DNA of 64,000 nucleotides from an uncultured Lachnospiraceae bacterium (GTDB lineage: Bacteria > Bacillota > Clostridia > Lachnospirales > Lachnospiraceae): the NCBI GenBank assembly GCA_910583605.1, contig CAJTXN010000001.1:310001-374000 (forward strand). The letters run 5' to 3'. Within the stretch, counting starts at the first letter, position 1. Every line of letters starts with the position of its first letter. This document shows, in pieces, positions 6,788-17,040 of the stretch. The notes under the pieces are model-generated. The model was not told the DNA's origin. It saw only the letters and a program-made list of their open reading frames with translations, and did not search any database. The position numbers and the translations under genes are program-made.

Positions 6788-9631
6788 TTAATCACTTGTG
6801 ATTCCGGAGGTTGGTATGGAAGCAACTCCGCCATATAATTCTTCATCTGTTGTAAGGTGATAATAATACTTAATCATTTCTCTGACAACTTCGGCATTAT
6901 AGCCGGAAGATTCTCCATGAGGAAGCACCACACTGACACCGATTTCCGGATTGGAATATGGTGCAAATGCCACAAAAGTGGAATGATTGGAACGAAGTAA
7001 ATTTTCCTGTGCCGTACCGGATTTACCGGCCACTTCAATCGGAAAACCGCTGAATGTCCCTCTGGCAGTACCGGTAGTAATAACGGAACGCATACCGGAA
7101 AACACGGCATTCCAGGTAGAATCCTTTATCTCCACTTTATTCACCAGTTCAGGCTCAAACTGTTGAATCACTGTTCCCGAAGAATCCACTACTTTTTCCA
7201 GCAATGTGAGCCGGTAATTATTTCCTTTATTGGCAAGGGTGGTCACATACCTAGCCAGCTGGACATTGGAATAACTGTTTGAACCCTGGCCAATGGCTGA
7301 ACGTACGGCATCCGTTTTTGAGAACAAAGGATCATTTTCTTCAATCTCAACACCGGATAATGAAGTAATTCCCAACTGATCCGCATACTGTTTAATCTTG
7401 GATAATCCCAGTTCATTGTTGTAATTTCCATTGGCATCAATACATAACTGATATCCCACTTCATAAAAGAAATAATTGCAGGAAACACCCAATGCCTGTG
7501 AAACATTAATGGAACCATGATTTCCCGGATATCTCCAACATTTCGGAGACGGTTTGATCCTGGTAAATTCACCGTGGTCTGCAATCAATGCTCCGGGACT
7601 GATGATTCCCTGCTCCAGACCGGTAATCGCCGAAATCATCTTAAATGTGGAACCGGGCGCCGTTCGTGTCTGGGTAGCTCTGTTATAGAGCGGAAGAGAA
7701 AGATCATTGTTTAGTTTACTCCAGTAAACGGCATCCACCGAACCGGACAGCATATTATTATCATAACTTGGATAAGTAACCAGTGCCAAAACATCTCCGG
7801 TATTCACATCCGTTACCACGATGGAACCGGAACACGGGTCTAAAGCAATCTGGGCCGGTGTAATATTGATCAGCCGGACCTGTTCCCGCATAAATTCAAA
7901 CGCAGAACCGCCGGATTTCAAACTCTGGTAAGAGGCTTCGTCATATTCCAAAACCCCCTGGTCAAATAATGCCATGCATATTTCATTGCCGGATATAGTT
8001 CCGTCATTGATCATGTAATAATATATTTTTTTGCTGAATCCGTTATCCCCAGATAATCCGTTAAAAATGTGTTCCAACAGTTTCTGATAGATTTCATCAC
8101 TGTCGGAATACTTTGTTTCATCATCCTCTTCATATAATTTAGAAGTGTTGATCCAGTTTTTTGAAATGGCATAATATAAAAACTGCTGAAAACTGGTGGT
8201 TTCCTTCTCCCATGCAATATACATGGAATCTTCGGTATCGATGGATTTTTTATCAATAATTCCTTCGGTATTTAATAGTTTTTTATAAATATATGAAAGA
8301 TAGGTATTATATTCTTCCGAAAGCTGGGATAATGCCTTTGGCTCAGCAGCCGTCATTTCCCCGCGGACTGTGGCAATCACTGACTGCTGTTTGTTTTGAA
8401 ATTTATTGTAAATATTTCTTTCATTTTCTTTGGCATCTTCTTCCGCAAAACGGGATAAATCCAAAACATTATTATTGATCATCTGATAATAGACATCATA
8501 AATGGAGATAGGGATTTCCTTCATATTTTCCGTTACGGTCACATGCTGGTTTACCAGTTTGTTATACACGATACCCGCCAGTTTCTGCTCTAAGATCGTA
8601 TACCCGGCTTTCTGCAGCTTGGCATCAACGGATAAATACACATCATTTCCGGCTTTGGCATCGGTTTTATCCACCTGTTCCAAAATACGTCCCGTACTGT
8701 CCGTGAATATGGTGCTGACGCCCTTCTGACCCTGTAAATCGGCTTCCATGACCTGTTCGATCCCGGATTTTCCTACAACATCTGAGGCCAGATAATCTCC
8801 GCCGGCTCCGTTATAATCCGCCAGCTGGGATTCCGAAATTTTTCCGGTATATCCGATGATATGAGCAAAATAAGTACTTTCATTATATACCCGGATAGAT
8901 TCTTCCGTCACGGAAATACCCGCCAGTTCCCACTGATTTTCATAAATTGCGGCAACCGTTTCCTCACTTACATTTGAAGCAATTTTAGTTGTAATGTATT
9001 TCTGATAGGAATTCAGGGATAAACGATAACGGATCATGGCAATATACAGCTTTTGCTGCATATCATATTCATCCCCGATATCAAACCGCTCATCACCGCA
9101 GAGATAATCCATGACCTCCGCTGCCGAAGAAGTTGAAAGCGTTTTTTTCTCATCATCCAGTTCTTCAATGGATTTTTTTCCATAAATATCACGTAAAAAC
9201 CGCAGTTTTTCATTTTCCGAAGAAACCGAATACTCATATTCATTGTTAGAATTCAGTATAATACTGAATTCATTGATAATGTTGTCACCATGCTCCTGAA
9301 TGATCTGGACGGTTTTATCAATGATACGGTTTAATTCATCGCTTTTTGTCAGGGAGCTGTCCAGTACATCCTCCATTTCGATGGCATATGCCAGCTTATT
9401 ATATGCCAGCAGCACACCGTTCCTGTCAAAAATCAATCCTCTGGTACCGGAGGTCTGGACTTCTTTTTCCGCCGTCTGTATGTAATTGTTAAGATAATAT
9501 TCTTCGTTTACTATCTGTAAATTAAATATTCTGAACATCAGAATACTGAACATCAGGATGACGATCAGCGCCATGCTGAAAATTCTGGATTTCAGAAAAT
9601 TTAATACCATTTCTAAAATATCTTTAACCAA
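6788..9631 (-). CDS. mrdA: Class B penicillin-binding protein 2 (elongation transpeptidase)
   Basis: A 947-residue D,D-transpeptidase that cross-links side-wall peptidoglycan with RodA. It has one transmembrane helix near residues 18-38 and a PBP dimerisation region. The transpeptidase motifs are S661-T-F-K, S717-C-N and K870-S-G-T. The catalytic serine lies some 300 residues later than in E. coli PBP2 because of a long insertion (roughly residues 345-600, acidic, helix-rich) between the dimerisation and catalytic parts. Its start overlaps mreD by 8 nt, so the two are translationally coupled. Confidence 0.94.
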   Translation of the reverse strand: MVKDILEMVLNFLKSRIFSMALIVILMFSILMFRIFNLQIVNEEYYLNNYIQTAEKEVQTSGTRGLIFDRNGVLLAYNKLAYAIEMEDVLDSSLTKSDELNRIIDKTVQIIQEHGDNIINEFSIILNSNNEYEYSVSSENEKLRFLRDIYGKKSIEELDDEKKTLSTSSAAEVMDYLCGDERFDIGDEYDMQQKLYIAMIRYRLSLNSYQKYITTKIASNVSEETVAAIYENQWELAGISVTEESIRVYNESTYFAHIIGYTGKISESQLADYNGAGGDYLASDVVGKSGIEQVMEADLQGQKGVSTIFTDSTGRILEQVDKTDAKAGNDVYLSVDAKLQKAGYTILEQKLAGIVYNKLVNQHVTVTENMKEIPISIYDVYYQMINNNVLDLSRFAEEDAKENERNIYNKFQNKQQSVIATVRGEMTAAEPKALSQLSEEYNTYLSYIYKKLLNTEGIIDKKSIDTEDSMYIAWEKETTSFQQFLYYAISKNWINTSKLYEEDDETKYSDSDEIYQKLLEHIFNGLSGDNGFSKKIYYYMINDGTISGNEICMALFDQGVLEYDEASYQSLKSGGSAFEFMREQVRLINITPAQIALDPCSGSIVVTDVNTGDVLALVTYPSYDNNMLSGSVDAVYWSKLNNDLSLPLYNRATQTRTAPGSTFKMISAITGLEQGIISPGALIADHGEFTRIKPSPKCWRYPGNHGSINVSQALGVSCNYFFYEVGYQLCIDANGNYNNELGLSKIKQYADQLGITSLSGVEIEENDPLFSKTDAVRSAIGQGSNSYSNVQLARYVTTLANKGNNYRLTLLEKVVDSSGTVIQQFEPELVNKVEIKDSTWNAVFSGMRSVITTGTARGTFSGFPIEVAGKSGTAQENLLRSNHSTFVAFAPYSNPEIGVSVVLPHGESSGYNAEVVREMIKYYYHLTTDEELYGGVASIPTSGITSD

Positions 9632-10154
9632 ACTTTGTCGCTCTCCTTTTTTCGTAAGCTTCCAGTTTTCGGTGAATTCGAAGCATGATCCGGTACAGTA
9701 CCACGGTAACCACTACCGTATAGATCATTTCCGGCAGAATGATATGAATCAGATAATATCCGAAATCCAGCCGGTTCCGAAGTAAAAAACGGAAGACATA
9801 ATATACAAAATTATAGACAAAATCACTTCCCATTACCAATCCCAGCGGCAGTGTGACATCCTCATCATAGAACATGGAATGAAAAAATCCATTGATATAG
9901 CCTATGTACATATAAAGTAATGCATTAAAACCGATTACCTGTCCGTAAAACAAATCCAGAACCAGACCACTGAACAGGCCCACGAACATACCTTCTTTTT
10001 TTCCGCGCATAAAACCGGCTGCAAACGTCAGAATGATCAAAAGATTCGGTGCCACCGATGCCAGAGATAAGGCTTTAAATAATGTGGTCTGTAATAAATA
10101 AAATATTAAGATTGTAATTGTAAGCACAAATTTACGTAACATGTATTCAACCAC
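9624..10154 (-). CDS. mreD: Rod shape-determining membrane protein MreD
   Basis: A 176-residue protein with about five hydrophobic helices and a basic C-terminus, the size and topology of MreD, a membrane component of the elongasome. The sequence is poorly conserved in the family, so placement carries much of the call: it overlaps mreC by 8 nt upstream and pbp2 by 8 nt downstream. Confidence 0.9.
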   Translation of the reverse strand: MVEYMLRKFVLTITILIFYLLQTTLFKALSLASVAPNLLIILTFAAGFMRGKKEGMFVGLFSGLVLDLFYGQVIGFNALLYMYIGYINGFFHSMFYDEDVTLPLGLVMGSDFVYNFVYYVFRFLLRNRLDFGYYLIHIILPEMIYTVVVTVVLYRIMLRIHRKLEAYEKRRATKFG

Positions 10155-11001
10155 CTGTATATTTTTGTTGCTTAATAATCAGTACGATATCCAAATGTGC
10201 AAAATCAACCACTGGTGTCAGATAAGCCGATTTTGTCAGATTATTGGAATCGTTTTCAATATCTTTTACATAGCCGATGAGGATACCCGGAAGGAATTTA
10301 CTGCTTATATTGGATGTAACTATCATATCTCCTTCGGAAATATCGGCATCTTTATTAATATTAAATACTTTCAGAACGCCTTCATTGATCAGCTGCAGAC
10401 TTCCCTTTACGATACATTTATCCGAGGTGGAAGCAAACTGTCCGCTGACATTGCTCTCGTCATCAATAATGGAGCGCACCAGAGAGTAATTTTCTCCGAC
10501 TTCAAATACAATTCCCACCAGACCACCGTCGCCAATCACATTCATGTCGACTTCAATCCCGTCCTTTTTGCCTTTATCAATGGTAAACGTGGAAAACCAG
10601 TTGCTGCTGTCCCGGCTGATAATTCTGCCGGCAACCGTTTCATACGAAGAATACTGTTCACTCAGCTGGAACAGGGTTCTCAGTTCTTCCAGCTCACTGC
10701 GTTCTTCCACGGAAAGGGCATTTTTATTCTGCAGGTCTGCAATCTGGGCTTTTAATTCCGTATTCTCGACCATTACATCCCGAAGTTCCGAAAGATCATC
10801 TTTCCGGTCGTTAAACCAGCGTCCCACCTGGTTCATTCCCTTGGAAACCGGTACCAGCATATAGGATACGCCCTCTTTCACCGGACTTGCAAATCCCGGC
10901 ATGATAAAAGATAACACGATCAAAACCATACATAAAAAAGACAGTATAAATAATATATATTTGGTTGGAATACTCTTTTTATCACTTTTTCTCAAAACCA
11001 T
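10147..11001 (-). CDS. mreC: Rod shape-determining protein MreC
   Basis: A 284-residue bitopic protein. It has a transmembrane helix near residues 15-37, a coiled coil (about 65-105, heptad-like ELKAQIADLQNKNAL) and a beta-barrel domain with SSNWFSTFTIDKG and GDGGLVGIV. MreC is the extracellular scaffold that activates PBP2/RodA. It lies 17 nt after mreB and overlaps mreD. Confidence 0.95.
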   Translation of the reverse strand: MVLRKSDKKSIPTKYILFILSFLCMVLIVLSFIMPGFASPVKEGVSYMLVPVSKGMNQVGRWFNDRKDDLSELRDVMVENTELKAQIADLQNKNALSVEERSELEELRTLFQLSEQYSSYETVAGRIISRDSSNWFSTFTIDKGKKDGIEVDMNVIGDGGLVGIVFEVGENYSLVRSIIDDESNVSGQFASTSDKCIVKGSLQLINEGVLKVFNINKDADISEGDMIVTSNISSKFLPGILIGYVKDIENDSNNLTKSAYLTPVVDFAHLDIVLIIKQQKYTGG

Positions 11002-11018
11002 ACCTCAACTGTTTTCAT

Positions 11019-12041
11019 TTAATTATATTGCTTTTCCCGGGGTACATACATCAGTCCGCTCAGTTTATCGTTGGTTAATATCTGGGCAACGCCATTGATC
11101 ACGGTTTCATCCGGCTCATCACAGACATTTACTTTCAGTCCGGTTTCCTTTCGGATCAGTGTATCCAGATTCTTGATTTGAGCGGAACCGCCGGTAAGAA
11201 AAATACCGGTATCAATGATGTCTGCCGATAATTCCGGCGGAGTTCTCTCTAAGATTACTTTAATGGCATCCACAATGGAATACAGACTTTCCTGAATCGC
11301 CATATAGACCAGTTCGGAATCGATTTCCCTGCTGGCTGGCAGACCGGTTACGATATTTCTTCCAAATGCAACGCATTTGCTCTCACCGGAATTAATGGCA
11401 TCGGCAAGATGAATCTTTACCTGTTCTGCCGTCCGGTGTCCGATGACCAGATTATATTTTTTTCTGACAATATTGCATATGGTCTCATCCAGCTTGGTAC
11501 CTCCCGTTTTGATCAGTTTGCTCAGAACAATACCGCCCAGGGATATTACTGATATTTCAGTAGTATCCGCACCAATGTTGACAATGAGATTTCCTTTCGG
11601 ACTATCCACATCCAGTCCCAGACCTACCGCATCTGCAATGGGTTTTTCCACCACATTAATATGCTTGGATTTAACTTTTGATTCCGCAATCAGATCATAA
11701 AATGCTCTTTTTTCCACTTCCGTAATATCAGTCGGAACAGCAATACAGAAATCTCCGCCGCCGTTGCCGGAATGATGCCCGTTTAATTTGCTGAAAAAAC
11801 ATTCAAACAGGGTATCCATATTCTTGATATCCGCAATTACCCCGTATTTTACCGGAAAAGAAACATCAATGTTGGCTGGTGCTTTTTCATACATTTCAAA
11901 TGCCATATCTCCGAAATCAAAGACTTCTTTCTTATCCTTGATTGCAATGACATTTTTTTCATTTATCAGCTTCTTGTTGGAAGCTCCGAATATTTTAAAA
12001 TTACTTGTCCCTAAATCGATTCCATATACATGTTGTGCCAT
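11019..12041 (-). CDS. mreB: Rod shape-determining actin homologue MreB
   Basis: A 340-residue actin-fold ATPase that orients cell-wall synthesis. Phosphate 1 loop GIDLGTSNFKIF lies at residues 6-17, phosphate 2 loop VNIGADTTEI near 150 and the adenosine motif TGGSAQIKNLD near 285. The C-terminal MYVPREKQY tail is short. It starts the mreBCD set, 29 nt after radC; the radC-mreB link is widely conserved. Confidence 0.96.
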   Translation of the reverse strand: MAQHVYGIDLGTSNFKIFGASNKKLINEKNVIAIKDKKEVFDFGDMAFEMYEKAPANIDVSFPVKYGVIADIKNMDTLFECFFSKLNGHHSGNGGGDFCIAVPTDITEVEKRAFYDLIAESKVKSKHINVVEKPIADAVGLGLDVDSPKGNLIVNIGADTTEISVISLGGIVLSKLIKTGGTKLDETICNIVRKKYNLVIGHRTAEQVKIHLADAINSGESKCVAFGRNIVTGLPASREIDSELVYMAIQESLYSIVDAIKVILERTPPELSADIIDTGIFLTGGSAQIKNLDTLIRKETGLKVNVCDEPDETVINGVAQILTNDKLSGLMYVPREKQYN

Positions 12042-12070
12042 ATCTGTTACTATCCTTTACTTTAAATTTA

Positions 12071-12766
12071 TTAAGCTGAATGGAAAACTCCCATCCGTTT
12101 TAAACTTATATATCTATTATCTCCAATTATTATGTGGTCAATCAATGGAATTCCGATTATATTACCGGCTTCACACATTCTTTTGGTCGTTGCCATATCC
12201 TCTCTGCTGGGTGTGGGGTCTCCGCTGGGGTGATTATGCATAAGTACCATATATACGGCATCCATCCGCAGCGCTTCTTTTAACGCCTCCCGCGGAGAAA
12301 AAATGGAAGAATTGACCGTACCTTTGGATAATTCAATATTTCCCAACAGACGATGTTTGGTGTTGAGCATGATCAGATACAGATGCTCCGTCTCCAGATG
12401 TCTTAAATCTTCCATATAATAATTCGCTATATTTTCGGGACTGCATAATTCCGGTTTGATATTATACTGTTCCCGGTGCATCCGCCGGCTCAGTTCCGCA
12501 ATACATTTAATCTGAATGGCCTTGACCATGCCGATTCCTTTAAATTTCATCAGTTCCTGAATACTTACATGATTAATTCCTAGAATTCCTCCGGAATTAC
12601 CGTGTCTTACCAGTATGGATTCGGCAAGTTCCACCGAATTCCGGTTACTGGTGCCGGAACGGATGATCACTGCCAGAAGTTCCGCATTGGTCAGACTTTC
12701 GGTTCCCAGCCGCATACATTTCTCATATGGCCGCTCATCTTTTAACTTTTCTTTTATTTTTGCCAT
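12071..12766 (-). CDS. radC: RadC family protein (JAMM/MPN fold)
   Basis: A 231-residue protein with an N-terminal helix-hairpin-helix-like region (about 20-100, FKGIGMVKAIQIK) and a C-terminal MPN/JAMM domain with the metal-binding pattern HNHPSGDPTPSREDM. The old DNA-repair label is doubtful and the biochemical role is unsettled. It lies immediately before mreB. Confidence 0.95.
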   Translation of the reverse strand: MAKIKEKLKDERPYEKCMRLGTESLTNAELLAVIIRSGTSNRNSVELAESILVRHGNSGGILGINHVSIQELMKFKGIGMVKAIQIKCIAELSRRMHREQYNIKPELCSPENIANYYMEDLRHLETEHLYLIMLNTKHRLLGNIELSKGTVNSSIFSPREALKEALRMDAVYMVLMHNHPSGDPTPSREDMATTKRMCEAGNIIGIPLIDHIIIGDNRYISLKRMGVFHSA

Positions 12767-12833
12767 GCTTACATCCTTTCGTTTCTTCTCTCCAAGTTCG
12801 AAAGGAAAATCATCTTTTATAATAACATAACAA

Positions 12834-14105
12834 TTACAATTTCACAATACCTGCATCCACCAATTTCTGCAAAGACATCAGAATTCCCAGTTTTGCATGA
12901 TACCAGGTAAGTCCCCCCTGAAAGTATACGGCATAGGGCGGTTTAATGGGCCCATCTGCACTCAGTTCAATGGATGACCCCTGAACGAAAGCACCTGCTG
13001 CCATAATCACATCACTGTCATATCCCGGCATGGCCCAGGGTTCCGGCGTTACATAGCTGTCCACCGGCGCCGCCGCCTGAATTCCTTTGCAGAATGCAAC
13101 GACACCTTCCGGTGTGCCGAATTCAATTGCCTGTATTATATCATACCGGGGTTCCCTGCCATCCGGTACAACGGCAAATCCCAGTGCTTCATACAGATTT
13201 GCGGCAAAAACGGCTCCCTTTAAAGCACTGTTTACCACCGTCGGAGCCATAAACAATCCCTGAAACAGGCTCTGGGTGATTCCCAGCGTGGCACCTACTT
13301 CTTTCCCAAGGCCGGGAGCCGTCAGCCGGTAAGCGGCCCGTTCAATACAGGCTTTCGTTCCTGCAATATAACCACCGATGGGAGCCAGACCTCCCCCCGG
13401 ATTTTTAATCAGGGAGCCCACCACCATATCGGCTCCAAAATCACTGGGTTCATGTTTTTGCACGAATTCCCCGTAACAGTTATCTACCATGACAAGGATG
13501 TCGCTGCGGACTTCTTTAATAAACCGGATGACCTCACCGATATCATAAGGGGATAATGTCTTTCTGGTCTGATATCCTTTGGAACGCTGGATTGTTACCA
13601 TCTTAGTGTTGGAATTTATGGCCTTCTTTATTCCTTCCAGATCAAAACCTCCGTCCGGCAGCAAATCCACCTGTGAATAACTTATACCATATTCCTTCAG
13701 TGAACCGGCGGAATCCCGGATACCGATTACCTCTTCCAGAGTATCATAAGGTTTGCCGGAAACGGATAACAGCTCATCTCCCGGAAGCAGATTAGACGAA
13801 AGAGCCAGGGCCAGAGCATGGGTGCCACATACGATCTGGGGTCTTACCAGGGCATCTTCCGTGTGAAAGATTCCGGCATACACCCGTTCTAAAGTATCCC
13901 TGCCCAGATCATTGTATCCGTAACCTGAAGTGGCTGCAAAGTGAACATCACTGACCCGCTCATCCTGCATTGCTTTTATCACTTTCAGCTGATTGTATTC
14001 CGCAATTTCGTCAAACACCACGAATCGTTCTTTTAACGACTGTTGGATTTCAGTACCAAAAGCCTGTACTTTTTTGCTGATTCCCATTTCTTCATAAAAA
14101 TCCAT
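12834..14105 (-). CDS. ynbB: Methionine gamma-lyase family PLP protein (YnbB type)
   Basis: A 423-residue fold-type I PLP enzyme of the family also labelled aluminium resistance protein. The likely PLP lysine lies in QRSKGYQTRKT (about residues 182-192), with the upstream aspartate in MVDNCYGEF replaced in role by nearby residues of the GSLIKNPGGG loop. The substrate is not established for this family; the name reflects homology to cystathionine/methionine lyases. It is placed between miaA and radC, as in many Clostridia and Bacilli. Confidence 0.88.
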   Translation of the reverse strand: MDFYEEMGISKKVQAFGTEIQQSLKERFVVFDEIAEYNQLKVIKAMQDERVSDVHFAATSGYGYNDLGRDTLERVYAGIFHTEDALVRPQIVCGTHALALALSSNLLPGDELLSVSGKPYDTLEEVIGIRDSAGSLKEYGISYSQVDLLPDGGFDLEGIKKAINSNTKMVTIQRSKGYQTRKTLSPYDIGEVIRFIKEVRSDILVMVDNCYGEFVQKHEPSDFGADMVVGSLIKNPGGGLAPIGGYIAGTKACIERAAYRLTAPGLGKEVGATLGITQSLFQGLFMAPTVVNSALKGAVFAANLYEALGFAVVPDGREPRYDIIQAIEFGTPEGVVAFCKGIQAAAPVDSYVTPEPWAMPGYDSDVIMAAGAFVQGSSIELSADGPIKPPYAVYFQGGLTWYHAKLGILMSLQKLVDAGIVKL

Positions 14106-14119
14106 GATAAACCTCCATT

Positions 14120-15091
14120 CTATATAAAGACAGCTGCATTCACCATTGCATTAAGCATCTGTTCCGTATCATTGTCAAAATCTTCATAATTAAAAAAAGT
14201 AACGGTTTTCTCCCGGCGAAACCAGGTCAGCTGACGTTTTGCAAATCTTCTGGTATCCCGTTTTATGGTTTCTGCCGCCTCACTCAGGGAAATTTCTCCT
14301 GCCAGGTAAGCTGCAATTTCCTTATATCCCAGTCCCTGCATGGATACCAGATTCCTGTCATACCCCGAATCCAGCAGATGTTTTACTTCCTCAGTCAGTC
14401 CCTGCTCCAGCATAAGATCCACACGCCGGTTAATTCTGTCATATAATATCTTCCGGTCCCGGTTCAGAACAAAATAACGAAAATCATACGGAGATTCATT
14501 ATCACGCTGTATTTTATTATGTTCCGATAATTTCCGGCCGGTCTGCCGATAGAATTCCAGCGCCCGGATCACGCGTTTTTCATTGTTATAGTGAACGGAA
14601 TCCGCATATTCCGCATCCACTTCCCTTAATAACCGGTGTATATATTCCTTCCCTTTTTCCTTTGCCATAGCTTCATAATAGAGCCGCCACCGGTTATCTT
14701 CCTGCTCCGGAAACTGAATATCATACAAAACACTCTGAATATAAAACCCTGTTCCTCCGGTCAGAATCGGTATTTTTCCTTTTGAATAAATCTCATTGAT
14801 TGCCTGTTCCGCCATTTGTTTAAATATAAAAATATTAAATTCTTCGTCCGGATTCAATACATCGATCAGGTAATGCCGGATGCCCTGCTGTTCCCGGGGT
14901 GTTATTTTTGCAGAACCGATATCCATCCCTCTGTATACCTGAATCGAGTCGGCGCTGATAATCTCACCATCCAGTCTTTTGGCCAGCGCTATGGATAACT
15001 CGGTCTTGCCCACAGCTGTAGGACCGGTCAGAATCACTAACGGCGGTTTCCTTCTTCCGGACATATTCTCTTCACAATGTTTCCATTCCAT
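14120..15091 (-). CDS. miaA: tRNA dimethylallyltransferase MiaA
   Basis: A 323-residue enzyme that adds a dimethylallyl group to A37 of tRNAs reading UNN codons, making i6A, the substrate of MiaB encoded upstream. The P-loop GPTAVGKTELS is near residues 22-32, then DSIQVYRGMDIGSAK, and TGGTGFYIQ near 120. The ATG at 15091 is preceded by AAAGGA at a long spacing; an in-frame ATG ten codons later would also give a normal N-terminus. Confidence 0.95.
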   Translation of the reverse strand: MEWKHCEENMSGRRKPPLVILTGPTAVGKTELSIALAKRLDGEIISADSIQVYRGMDIGSAKITPREQQGIRHYLIDVLNPDEEFNIFIFKQMAEQAINEIYSKGKIPILTGGTGFYIQSVLYDIQFPEQEDNRWRLYYEAMAKEKGKEYIHRLLREVDAEYADSVHYNNEKRVIRALEFYRQTGRKLSEHNKIQRDNESPYDFRYFVLNRDRKILYDRINRRVDLMLEQGLTEEVKHLLDSGYDRNLVSMQGLGYKEIAAYLAGEISLSEAAETIKRDTRRFAKRQLTWFRREKTVTFFNYEDFDNDTEQMLNAMVNAAVFI

Positions 15092-15106
15092 ATGGCTCTC
15101 ATTCCT

Positions 15107-17014
15107 TTACAATATTCGTTTAAATTTCTTTTCTATTTCATATTTACTCATGGAAATAATGGTAGGGCGTCCATGCGGACAGTGATACGGATTCTCCAGT
15201 TTCAGCAATTGTCCGATCAGCGCCTCTGCTTCCGACACCGACAGTTTATTATTTCCTTTTACGGCTGCCTTACAGGACATGGAGGCAATCTTCTCCGAAA
15301 TCATATTTGATTGGACGGAAGCCGATTCCATAGACAGGGAATCAATAATATCCAGCAGCAGCTCTTTGGAACCAAGGGAATATAAATTAGCCGGAACCGC
15401 CCGAACGGCATACTCCCTGCCACCGAACGCTTCGATTTCATAACCCAGTTCTTCAAAGTTTCCACGGAATTTTTCTATCAGCTGCAGTTCCTGATCATTT
15501 AATGTAAGGATGATTGGAGGGTTTAACATCTGGGAAGTAAAGGTTTTGTTTTTCAATCCCTCCATGGTCTTTTCAAACAACACTTTTTCATGTGCCGCAT
15601 GCTGGTCTATAATATACAGATTCTCGCCATATTCTATCAGCCAGTAGGTTTCAAACAACTGACCGATGATCCGGTGACGGAACCGGCTTTCTCCGGATAA
15701 AAATTTATCATCAAATAATGCCAGCTGTTCCCCGTTGCCTGCCGTTATTTTGTCCCGTGGATCTGTCACAGGATCACATTCTGTTTCCCGTACGATATTG
15801 AAGGTACTTAACCGGTTGGTTTCAAACGGTTCCGGTTTTTCCCGCAGCAGTTTTGGTATTACTTTTTCATATTCAAACTGTTTCACCGTCTCTACATTAC
15901 CGGGAAGCAGGGTTTTATCTTTTTCCACTGCTTTTAATTCCTGAACCATCTGACTTTGCTTTTCAATAAGATTGGAAGACATCTGTTTTTTTCTTCCGGC
16001 TTCAAAAACAGCTTTCGGAATCAGTTCCTGCTGTTTTAATATTTCTGTAAGCGTATGGTAAATAAAGTCATGGACCTGTACCGGATGTTCAAACCGCAGT
16101 TCCATCTTGGAAGGATGGACATTGACATCCAGAAATTCCTGGGGAATGGAAAAATGCAGCACACAGAACGGATAATTATGCTGCATCAGATAGGTCTTAT
16201 ATGCCGCCTCGATGGCACTGCTGATAATTTTACTTTTTATATACCGGCCGTTAATAAAATAGTTCATATAATTACGGTTCCCTCTGGAAACCACCGGTTT
16301 TGCGATAAATCCGCTGATTTCCATTCCGGAATCCTGCCGTTCCACTTCCAGCAGATTTGCCGTTATATCACGTCCGTAAATTCCATAGATGATATCCTTC
16401 AGTTTATTATTTCCTGCCGTATGCAGCCTGCTGTTTCCTGCAGAAATAAACCGAATGGAAACTTCGGGATGGGACAGTGCGATATGCTCCACCACGGCGC
16501 TGATATAAGAGCCTTCCGTTGCCGCCGTTTTTAAAAATTTTCTTCTGGCCGGGGTATTATAAAATATATTTCTTATTATAAAGGTTGTACCGGACGGAGC
16601 ACCGACCTCTTCCATTGTTTTTTCCTCGCCGCCTTCCACCACATACCGGGTTCCTACAAAGGCATCCGGCGTTTTGGTGATACATTCCACCTGGGCAACT
16701 GCGGAAATACTGGATAACGCTTCTCCCCGGAATCCCAGGGAAGAAACGCTAATTAAATCTTCAATATTCCTGATCTTACTGGTGGCATGGCGCAGAAATG
16801 CCAGCCGGATATCCTCTTTTGCAATTCCGCAGCCGTTATCCGTAATCCGGATAAAAGAAATTCCCCCGTCCTTAATTTCGACGGTAACGGACGTGGCTCT
16901 GGCATCAATGGCATTCTCTAACATTTCCTTTACAATGGAAGCCGGACGGTCTACGACCTCTCCGGCTGCAATTTTATCAATGGTTTCTTTATCCAGTACT
17001 TCTATATTCGGCAT
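15107..17014 (-). CDS. mutL: DNA mismatch repair protein MutL
   Basis: A 635-residue protein. The GHKL ATPase motifs are ENAIDA (about 35), DNGCGI (about 60), GFRGEAL (about 95) and the SGTTF loop. The C-terminal domain carries DQHAAHEKVLFE near residue 468, the metal-dependent nicking motif, so it is an endonuclease-type MutL as expected where MutH is absent. It lies 26 nt after mutS and 15 nt before miaA. Confidence 0.97.
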   Translation of the reverse strand: MPNIEVLDKETIDKIAAGEVVDRPASIVKEMLENAIDARATSVTVEIKDGGISFIRITDNGCGIAKEDIRLAFLRHATSKIRNIEDLISVSSLGFRGEALSSISAVAQVECITKTPDAFVGTRYVVEGGEEKTMEEVGAPSGTTFIIRNIFYNTPARRKFLKTAATEGSYISAVVEHIALSHPEVSIRFISAGNSRLHTAGNNKLKDIIYGIYGRDITANLLEVERQDSGMEISGFIAKPVVSRGNRNYMNYFINGRYIKSKIISSAIEAAYKTYLMQHNYPFCVLHFSIPQEFLDVNVHPSKMELRFEHPVQVHDFIYHTLTEILKQQELIPKAVFEAGRKKQMSSNLIEKQSQMVQELKAVEKDKTLLPGNVETVKQFEYEKVIPKLLREKPEPFETNRLSTFNIVRETECDPVTDPRDKITAGNGEQLALFDDKFLSGESRFRHRIIGQLFETYWLIEYGENLYIIDQHAAHEKVLFEKTMEGLKNKTFTSQMLNPPIILTLNDQELQLIEKFRGNFEELGYEIEAFGGREYAVRAVPANLYSLGSKELLLDIIDSLSMESASVQSNMISEKIASMSCKAAVKGNNKLSVSEAEALIGQLLKLENPYHCPHGRPTIISMSKYEIEKKFKRIL

Positions 17015-17040
17015 ATCCTAAACCTCCGTGTTCCTGTTCC

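Noticed and set aside
10141..10755. 204-codon plus-strand frame opposite mreC
   Set aside because: Antisense to a clear MreC; no ribosome-binding site and no recognisable domain.
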